DNA from: Tritrichomonas musculus | Lineage: Eukaryota; Parabasalia; Tritrichomonadida; Tritrichomonadidae | Assembly (NCBI GenBank): GCA_039105265.1 | Contig: JAPFFF010000242.1 | Span: 1-29,227, forward strand | DNA: 29,227 bases | Reading direction: 5' to 3' | Shown: one piece after another, positions 21,841 through 29,227 of the stretch | How positions within the stretch are numbered: position 1 is the first letter of the stretch | Layout: each line of letters begins with the position of its first letter | The notes under the pieces: model-generated | Told to the model about the DNA's origin: nothing | The model's input: only the letters and a program-made list of their open reading frames with translations | Databases searched by the model: none | Translations under genes and position numbers: made by a program

Positions 21841-23940
21841 TGTAGTTCTCGTTGCATCTGATGATTCAACTGCAGTTCTCGTTGAATCTGATGGTTCAAC
21901 TGCAGTTCTCGTTGCATCTGATGATTCAACTGCAGTTCTCGTTGAATCTGATGATTCAACTGCAGTTCTCGTTGCATCTGATGATTCAACTGCAGTTCTC
22001 GTTGCATCTGATGATTCAACTGCAGTTCTCGTTGCATCTGATGATTCAACTGCAGTTCTCGTTGAATCTGATGATTCAACTGCAGTTCTCGTTGAATCTG
22101 ATGATTCAACTGCAGTTCTCGTTGCATCTGATGATTCAACTGCAGTTCTTGTTGAATCTTATTATTAAACTGCAGTTCTCGTTGAATCTTATGATTAAAC
22201 TGCAGTTCTCGTTGAATCTTATGATTAAACTGCAGTTCTTGTTGAATCTTATTATTAAACTGCAGTTCTCGTTGCATCTGATGATTCAACTGCAGTTCTC
22301 GTTGCATCTGATGATTCAACTGCAGTTCTCGTTGCATCTGATGATTCAACTGCAGTTCTCGTTGCATCTGATGATTCAACTGCAGTTCTCGTTGAATCTG
22401 ATGATTCAACTGCAGTTCTTGTTGCATCTGATGATTCAACTGCAGTTCTCGTTGAATCTGATGATTCAACTGCAGTTCTCGTTGCATCTGATGATTCAAC
22501 TGCAGTTCTCGTTGAATCTGATGATTCAACTGCAGTTGTCGTTGCATCTGATGATTCAACTGCAGTTGTCGTTGCATCTGATGATTCAACTGCAGTTCTC
22601 GTTGAATCTGATGATTCAACTGTAGTTCTCGTTGCATCTGATGATTCAACTGCAGTTCTCGTTGAATCTGATGATTCAACTGTAGTTCTCGTTGAATCTG
22701 ATGATTCAACTGCAGTTCTCGTTGAATCTGATGATTCAACTGTAGTTCTCGTTGAATCTGATGGTTCAACTGCAGTTCTCGTTGAATCTGATGATTCAAC
22801 TGCAGTTCTCGTTGAATCTGATGATTCAACTGCAGTTCTTGTTGCATCTGATGATTCAACTGCAGTTCTTGTTTCATCTGATGATTCAACTGCAGTTCTC
22901 GTTGAATCTTATTATTAAACTGCAGTTCTCGTTGAATCTGATGATTCAACTGCAGTTCTCGTTGCATCTGATGATTCAACTGCAGTTGTCGTTGCATCTG
23001 ATGATTCAACTGCAGTTGTCGTTGCATCTGATGATTCAACTGCAGTTCTCGTTGAATCTGATGATTCAACTGCAGTTCTCGTTGAATCTGATGATTCAAC
23101 TGCAGTTCTCGTTGAATCTGATGATTCAACTGCAGTTCTCGTTGCATCTGATGATTCAACTGCAGTTCTCGTTGCATCTGATGATTCAACTGCAGTTCTC
23201 GTTGAATCTGATGATTCAACTGCAGTTCTCGTTGCATCTGATGATTCAACTGCAGTTGTCGTTGCATCTGATGATTCAACTGCAGTTCTCGTTGCATCTG
23301 ATGATTCAACTGCAGTTCTCGTTGCATCTGATGATTCAACTGCAGTTCTCGTTGCATCTGATGATTCAACTGCAGTTCTTGTTTCATCTGATGATTCAAC
23401 TGCAGTTCTCGTTGCATCTGATGATTCAACTGCAGTTCTCGTTGAATCTGATGATTCAACTGAAGTTCTCGTTGAATCTGATGATTCAACTGCAGTTCTC
23501 GTTGCATCTGATGATTCAACTGCAGTTCTCGTTGAATCTGATGATTCAACTGCAGTTCTCGTTGCATCTGATGATTCAACTGCAGTTCTCGTTGCATCTG
23601 ATGATTCAACTGCAGTTCTCGTTGCATCTGATTATTCAACTGCAGTTCTTGTTTCATCTTATTATTAAACTGCAGTTCTCGTTGAATCTTATTATTAAAC
23701 TGCAGTTCTCGTTGAATCTGATGATTCAACTGCAGTTCTCGTTGCATCTGATGATTCAACTGCAGTTCTCGTTGAATCTGATGATTCAACTGCAGTTGTC
23801 GTTGAATCTGATGATTCAACTGCAGTTCTCGTTGCATCTGATTATTCAACTGCAGTTCTTGTTTCATCTTATTATTAAACTGCAGTTCTCGTTGAATCTT
23901 ATTATTAAACTGCAGTTCTCGTTGAATCTGATGATTCAAC
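21841..23940 (+). repeat. Block B, second copy
   Basis: Partner of 5491-7590. Its middle part (22111-23070) also matches 26851-27810, so the same ancestral segment is present three times in the window. Confidence 0.9.
22141..22260 (+). repeat. AT-rich variant block, TGA-TGA lineage
   Basis: Positions 20/23/27 read TTA, TGA, TGA, TTA, as at 5791 and 26881. Confidence 0.87.
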
Positions 23941-24810
23941 TGCAGTTCTCGTTGAATCTGATGATTCAACTGCAGTTCTCGTTGAATCTGATGATTCAAC
24001 TGCAGTTGTCGTTGCATCTGATGATTCAACTGCAGTTCTCGTTGAATCTGATGATTCAACTGCAGTTCTCGTTGCATCTGATGATTCAACTGCAGTTCTC
24101 GTTGCATCTGATGATTCAACTGCAGTTCTCGTTGCATCTGATGATTCAACTGCAGTTCTCGTTGAATCTGATGATTCAACTGCAGTTCTTGTTTCATCTT
24201 ATTATTAAACTGCAGTTCTCGCTGCATCTGATGATTCAACTGCAGTTCTCGTTGCATCTGATGATTCAACTGCAGTTCTCGTTGCATCTGATGATTCAAC
24301 TGCAGTTCTTGTTTCATCTTATTATTAAACTGCAGTTCTCGCTGCATCTGATGATTCAACTGCAGTTCTCGTTGCATCTGATGATTCAACTGCAGTTCTC
24401 GTTGCATCTGATGATTCAACTGCAGTTCTCGTTGCATCTGATGATTCAACTGCAGTTCTTGTTTCATCTTATTATTAAACTGCAGTTCTCGCTGCATCTG
24501 ATGATTCAACTGCAGTTCTCGTTGCATCTGATGATTCAACTGCAGTTCTCGTTGCATCTGATGATTCAACTGCAGTTCTCGTTGCATCTTATTATTAAAC
24601 TGCAGTTCTCGTTGCATCTGATGATTCAACTGCAGTTCTCGTTGCATCTGATGATTCAACTGCAGTTCTCGTTGAATCTGATGGTTCAACTGCAGTTCTC
24701 GTTGAATCTGATGATTCAACTGCAGTTCTCGTTGCATCTGATGATTCAACTGCAGTTCTCGTTGAATCTGATGATTCAACTGTAGTTCTCGTTGCATCTG
24801 ATGATTCAAC

Positions 24811-25410
24811 TGCAGTTCTCGTTGCATCTGATGATTCAACTGCAGTTCTCGTTGAATCTGATGGTTCAACTGCAGTTGTCGTTGAATCTGATGATTCAAC
24901 TGCAGTTCTCGTTGCATCTGATGATTCAACTGCAGTTCTCGTTGAATCTGATGATTCAACTGCAGTTCTCGTTGAATCTGATGATTCAACTGCAGTTCTC
25001 GTTGAATCTGATGGTTCAACTGTAGTTCTCGTTGCATCTGATGATTCAACTGCAGTTCTCGTTGCATCTGATGATTCAACTGCAGTTCTCGTTGCATCTG
25101 ATGATTCAACTGCAGTTCTCGTTGAATCTGATGATTCAACTGCAGTTCTCGTTGCATCTGATGATTCAACTGCAGTTCTCGTTGAATCTGATGGTTCAAC
25201 TGCAGTTGTCGTTGAATCTGATGATTCAACTGCAGTTCTCGTTGCATCTGATGATTCAACTGCAGTTCTCGTTGAATCTGATGATTCAACTGCAGTTCTC
25301 GTTGAATCTGATGATTCAACTGCAGTTCTCGTTGAATCTGATGATTCAACTGTAGTTCTCGTTGCATCTGATGATTCAACTGCAGTTCTCGTTGCATCTG
25401 ATGATTCAAC
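24811..25410 (+). repeat. Local repeat of 11 monomers (330 bp offset)
   Basis: 24811-25080 matches 25141-25410 at offset 330 bp with one difference (G24 at 24991, A24 at 25321). Each copy contains a G24 monomer followed by a G8+A15 monomer and ends near a TGTAG monomer (25021 and 25351). It sits just upstream of and overlaps the second copy of block D. Confidence 0.83.
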
Positions 25411-26490
25411 TGCAGTTCTCGTTGAATCTGATGATTCAACTGCAGTTCTCGTTGAATCTGATGATTCAACTGCAGTTCTCGCTGCATCTGATGATTCAAC
25501 TGCAGTTCTCGTTGCATCTGATGATTCAACTGCAGTTCTCGTTGCATCTGATGATTCAACTGCAGTTCTTGTTGCATCTTATTATTAAACTGCAGTTCTC
25601 GTTGCATCTGATGATTCAACTGCAGTTCTCGTTGCATCTGATGATTCAACTGCAGTTCTCGTTGAATCTGATGGTTCAACTGCAGTTCTCGTTGAATCTG
25701 ATGGTTCAACTGCAGTTCTCGTTGAATCTGATGATTCAACTGTAGTTCTCGTTGCATCTGATGATTCAACTGCAGTTCTCGTTGCATCTGATGATTCAAC
25801 TGCAGTTCTCGTTGAATCTGATGATTCAACTGCAGTTCTCGTTGAATCTGATGATTCAACTGCAGTTCTCGTTGCATCTGATGATTCAACTGCAGTTCTC
25901 GTTGCATCTGATGATTCAACTGCAGTTGTCGTTGCATCTGATGATTCAACTGCAGTTCTTGTTTCATCTTATTATTAAACTGCAGTTCTCGTTGCATCTG
26001 ATGATTCAACTGCAGTTGTCGTTGCATCTGATGATTCAACTGCAGTTCTCGTTGCATCTGATGATTCAACTGCAGTTCTCGTTGCATCTGATGATTCAAC
26101 TGCAGTTCTTGTTTCATCTTATTATTAAACTGCAGTTCTCGTTGAATCTGATGATTCAACTGCAGTTCTCGTTGCATCTGATGATTCAACTGCAGTTCTC
26201 GTTGAATCTGATGATTCAACTGCAGTTGTCGTTGCATCTGATGATTCAACTGCAGTTGTCGTTGCATCTGATGATTCAACTGCAGTTCTCGTTGAATCTG
26301 ATGATTCAACTGTAGTTCTCGTTGCATCTGATGATTCAACTGCAGTTCTCGTTGAATCTGATGATTCAACTGTAGTTCTCGTTGAATCTGATGATTCAAC
26401 TGCAGTTCTCGTTGAATCTGATGATTCAACTGTAGTTCTCGTTGAATCTGATGGTTCAACTGCAGTTCTCGTTGAATCTGATGATTCAAC
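25141..26490 (+). repeat. Block D, second copy, one monomer shorter
   Basis: Partner of 20371-21750. The missing monomer lies between the T14 monomer at 25951 and the G8 monomer at 26011, where only one C15 monomer remains instead of two. Confidence 0.87.
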
Positions 26491-26850
26491 TGCAGTTCTC
26501 GTTGAATCTGATGATTCAACTGCAGTTCTTGTTGCATCTGATGATTCAACTGCAGTTCTCGTTGAATCTGATGATTCAACTGTAGTTCTCGTTGCATCTG
26601 ATGATTCAACTGCAGTTCTCGTTGAATCTGATGATTCAACTGTAGTTCTCGTTGCATCTGATGATTCAACTGCAGTTCTCGTTGAATCTGATGGTTCAAC
26701 TGCAGTTCTCGTTGCATCTGATGATTCAACTGCAGTTCTCGTTGAATCTGATGATTCAACTGCAGTTCTCGTTGCATCTGATGATTCAACTGCAGTTCTC
26801 GTTGCATCTGATGATTCAACTGCAGTTCTCGTTGAATCTGATGATTCAAC

Positions 26851-27810
26851 TGCAGTTCTCGTTGCATCTGATGATTCAACTGCAGTTCTTGTTGAATCTT
26901 ATTATTAAACTGCAGTTCTCGTTGAATCTTATGATTAAACTGCAGTTCTCGTTGAATCTTATGATTAAACTGCAGTTCTTGTTGAATCTTATTATTAAAC
27001 TGCAGTTCTCGTTGCATCTGATGATTCAACTGCAGTTCTCGTTGCATCTGATGATTCAACTGTAGTTCTCGTTGCATCTGATGATTCAACTGCAGTTCTC
27101 GTTGCATCTGATGATTCAACTGCAGTTCTCGTTGAATCTGATGATTCAACTGCAGTTCTTGTTGCATCTGATGATTCAACTGCAGTTCTCGTTGAATCTG
27201 ATGATTCAACTGCAGTTCTCGTTGCATCTGATGATTCAACTGCAGTTCTCGTTGAATCTGATGATTCAACTGCAGTTGTCGTTGCATCTGATGATTCAAC
27301 TGCAGTTGTCGTTGCATCTGATGATTCAACTGCAGTTCTCGTTGAATCTGATGATTCAACTGTAGTTCTCGTTGCATCTGATGATTCAACTGCAGTTCTC
27401 GTTGAATCTGATGATTCAACTGTAGTTCTCGTTGAATCTGATGATTCAACTGCAGTTCTCGTTGAATCTGATGATTCAACTGTAGTTCTCGTTGAATCTG
27501 ATGGTTCAACTGCAGTTCTCGTTGAATCTGATGATTCAACTGCAGTTCTCGTTGAATCTGATGATTCAACTGCAGTTCTTGTTGCATCTGATGATTCAAC
27601 TGCAGTTCTTGTTTCATCTGATGATTCAACTGCAGTTCTCGTTGAATCTTATTATTAAACTGCAGTTCTCGTTGCATCTGATGATTCAACTGCAGTTCTC
27701 GTTGCATCTGATGATTCAACTGCAGTTGTCGTTGCATCTGATGATTCAACTGCAGTTGTCGTTGCATCTGATGATTCAACTGCAGTTCTCGTTGAATCTG
27801 ATGATTCAAC
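26851..27810 (+). repeat. Block E, second copy (matches 22111-23070)
   Basis: 32 monomers at offset 4,740 bp from 22111-23070. Two differences seen: T3 at 27061 versus C3 at 22321, and C15 at 27661 versus A15 at 22921. Contains the AT-rich block at 26881-27000 and the TGTAG module at 27361. Confidence 0.87.
26881..27000 (+). repeat. AT-rich variant block, TGA-TGA lineage
   Basis: Positions 20/23/27 read TTA, TGA, TGA, TTA. Last of the eight AT-rich blocks in the window. Confidence 0.87.
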
Positions 27811-28560
27811 TGTAGTTCTCGTTGCATCTGATGATTCAACTGCAGTTCTCGTTGAATCTGATGATTCAACTGTAGTTCTCGTTGAATCTGATGATTCAAC
27901 TGCAGTTCTCGTTGAATCTGATGATTCAACTGTAGTTCTCGTTGAATCTGATGGTTCAACTGCAGTTCTCGTTGCATCTGATGATTCAACTGCAGTTCTT
28001 GTTGCATCTGATGATTCAACTGCAGTTCTCGTTGAATCTGATGATTCAACTGTAGTTCTCGTTGCATCTGATGATTCAACTGCAGTTCTCGTTGAATCTG
28101 ATGATTCAACTGTAGTTCTCGTTGCATCTGATGATTCAACTGCAGTTCTCGTTGAATCTGATGGTTCAACTGCAGTTCTCGTTGCATCTGATGATTCAAC
28201 TGCAGTTCTCGTTGCATCTGATGATTCAACTGCAGTTCTCGTTGCATCTGATGATTCAACTGTAGTTCTCTTTGCATCTGATGATTCAACTGCAGTTCTC
28301 GTTGAATCTGATGATTCAACTGTAGTTCTCGTTGCATCTGATGATTCAACTGCAGTTCTCGTTGAATCTGATGGTTCAACTGCAGTTCTCGTTGCATCTG
28401 ATGATTCAACTGCAGTTCTCGTTGAATCTGATGATTCAACTGCAGTTCTCGTTGAATCTGATGATTCAACTGCAGTTCTCGTTGAATCTGATGATTCAAC
28501 TGCAGTTCTCGTTGAATCTGATGATTCAACTGCAGTTCTCGTTGAATCTGATGATTCAAC

Positions 28561-29227
28561 TGCAGTTCTCGCTGCATCTGATGATTCAACTGCAGTTCTC
28601 GTTGCATCTGATGATTCAACTGCAGTTCTCGTTGCATCTGATGATTCAACTGCAGTTCTTGTTGCATCTGATGGTTCAACTGCAGTTGTCGTTGAATCTG
28701 ATGATTCAACTGCAGTTCTCGCTGCATCTGATGATTCAACTGCAGTTCTCGTTGCATCTGATGATTCAACTGCAGTTCTCGTTGCATCTGATGATTCAAC
28801 TACAGTTCTCGTTGCATCTGATGATTCAACTGCAGTTCTTGTTTCATCTTATTATTAAACTGCAGTTCTCGCTGCATCTGATGATTCAACTGCAGTTCTC
28901 GTTGCATCTGATGATTCAACTGCAGTTCTCGTTGCATCTGATGATTCAACTGCAGTTCTCGTTGCATCTTATTATTAAACTGCAGTTCTCGTTGCATCTG
29001 ATGATTCAACTGCAGTTCTCGTTGCATCTGATGATTCAACTGCAGTTCTCGTTGAATCTGATGGTTCAACTGCAGTTCTCGTTGAATCTGATGATTCAAC
29101 TGCAGTTCTCGTTGCATCTGATGATTCAACTGCAGTTCTCGTTGAATCTGATGATTCAACTGCAGTTCTCGTTGCATCTGATGATTCAACTGCAGTTCTC
29201 GTTGCATCTGATGATTCAACTGCAGTT
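28561..29227 (+). repeat. Start of a further HOR copy (matches 19741-20407)
   Basis: Offset 8,820 bp with no difference seen up to the window end. It includes the TACAG monomer (28801 versus 19981) and the fragment of the short-period sub-array. It probably continues beyond the window. Confidence 0.87.

Larger units (their letters stand above)
19980..28799 (-). other. Long antisense open frame, judged a by-product of the repeat and not a gene
   Basis: A minus-strand frame stays open here for about 2,939 codons and would encode a 10-residue repeat rich in Gln, Asn, Leu and charged residues (core LQLNHQMQRE). Only 11 stops interrupt this frame in the whole window: nine TAG from the TACAG monomers and two TAA, at 3159-3161 and 19029-19031. 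Against a gene: the period is a multiple of three and the consensus has no stop in four of six frames; seven of the ten common variant sites change the residue in this frame (E/Q, R/Q, Q/K, M/I, Q/K, H/N, L/F); no unique N-terminal or C-terminal sequence, promoter or splice pattern is present; any start would be an in-repeat TTG or ATG. A real repetitive protein cannot be fully excluded from sequence alone. Confidence 0.15.
1..29227. repeat. 30-bp tandem satellite array with higher-order repeat structure
   Basis: Seen: each 30-base step repeats the same monomer, giving 974 full copies plus 7 bases, with no break in phase from end to end. The consensus monomer is about 43% G+C. Some 18 of its 30 positions look invariant by eye. 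The common variable sites are 3 (C/T), 8 (C/G), 10 (C/T), 12 (T/C), 14 (G/T), 15 (C/A), 20 (G/T), 23 (G/T), 24 (A/G) and 27 (C/A). A PstI site (CTGCAG) spans nearly every monomer junction; it is lost in about 103 monomers (about 90 TGTAG, 9 TACAG, 2 TTCAG, 2 TGAAG). Known: layered arrays like this arise by unequal exchange and amplification in eukaryotic heterochromatin. Inferred: part of a larger satellite domain, because both window ends lie inside it. Chromosome position and species cannot be read from this. Alternatives are a giant coding minisatellite, which the frame analysis argues against, or an intronic array. Confidence 0.98.

Noticed and set aside
1-29227. CRISPR array
   Set aside because: There are no unique spacers: the repeat is contiguous, and the 30-bp units are all the same sequence with shared variants. 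No cas genes are present.
1-29227. Telomeric repeat or known centromere motif (CENP-B box)
   Set aside because: The 30-bp unit has no short G-rich telomere-type repeat, and I could not match the TTCG and CGGG cores of the CENP-B box in any monomer variant.
1-29227. AP-1/GCN4-like TGATTCA and MYB-like CAACTG in each monomer as functional regulatory sites
   Set aside because: Matches of 6-7 bases occur by chance and are then multiplied by the repeat. There is no gene nearby to regulate and no independent support.

Overview
The whole 29,227-base window is one uninterrupted tandem satellite array. A 30-bp monomer repeats head to tail from the first base to the last: 974 full monomers plus 7 bases. 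Every monomer starts at a coordinate of the form 30n+1, and I found no insertion or deletion that is not a whole number of monomers. Both ends lie inside the array, so the real array is longer than the window. I see no gene, RNA gene, mobile element, CRISPR array, origin or unique sequence. The size and layered organisation point to a eukaryotic chromosome (heterochromatin, pericentromeric or subtelomeric satellite). The sequence does not identify the species, and I do not recognise the monomer as a named satellite.

The monomer (phase as in the window) starts with TGCAG, carries one CpG at positions 10-11, then GTTG(C/A)ATC at 11-18, TGAT at 19-22 and GATTCAAC at 23-30. Nearly all variation falls at about ten of the 30 positions: 3, 8, 10, 12, 14, 15, 20, 23, 24 and 27, with rare changes at 2 and 11. 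The main alternatives are C15 or A15, C8 or G8, C10 or T10, C3 or T3, A24 or G24, and a linked set (T20, T23, A27) that defines an AT-richer monomer. The order of variants is not random. It forms modules of a few monomers, local tandem duplications of 7, 11, 31, 43 and 48 monomers, and a superstructure of roughly 4.4-4.8 kb per higher-order repeat (HOR). Above that, near-identical blocks of about 2.1 kb recur 15.9-16.4 kb apart.

Layout. 1-1980: mixed modules, with one five-monomer copy of the AT-rich block at 1081-1230. 1981-4110: block A, repeated at 17851-19980. 3811-4950: a distinctive short-period sub-array. 5491-7590: block B, repeated at 21841-23940. 7681-9870: block C, repeated at 12151-14340. 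8881-11820: two tandem copies of a 1,440-bp HOR. 14341-16200: two abutting copies of a 930-bp HOR. 17131-18390: a 720-bp repeat. 20371-21750 recurs at 25141-26490. 22111-23070 recurs at 26851-27810. 28561-29227 recurs from 19741-20407.

Long open reading frames exist, including one of 2,939 codons on the minus strand. They follow from a 30-bp period divisible by three with no stop in the consensus: four of the six frames are open. The variant sites show no preference for synonymous change in any frame, so I do not call a gene. The most notable structural feature is that the A15 monomer is two thirds inverted repeat (8-bp arms, 4-base loop), beside a second dyad around the PstI site at each monomer junction.
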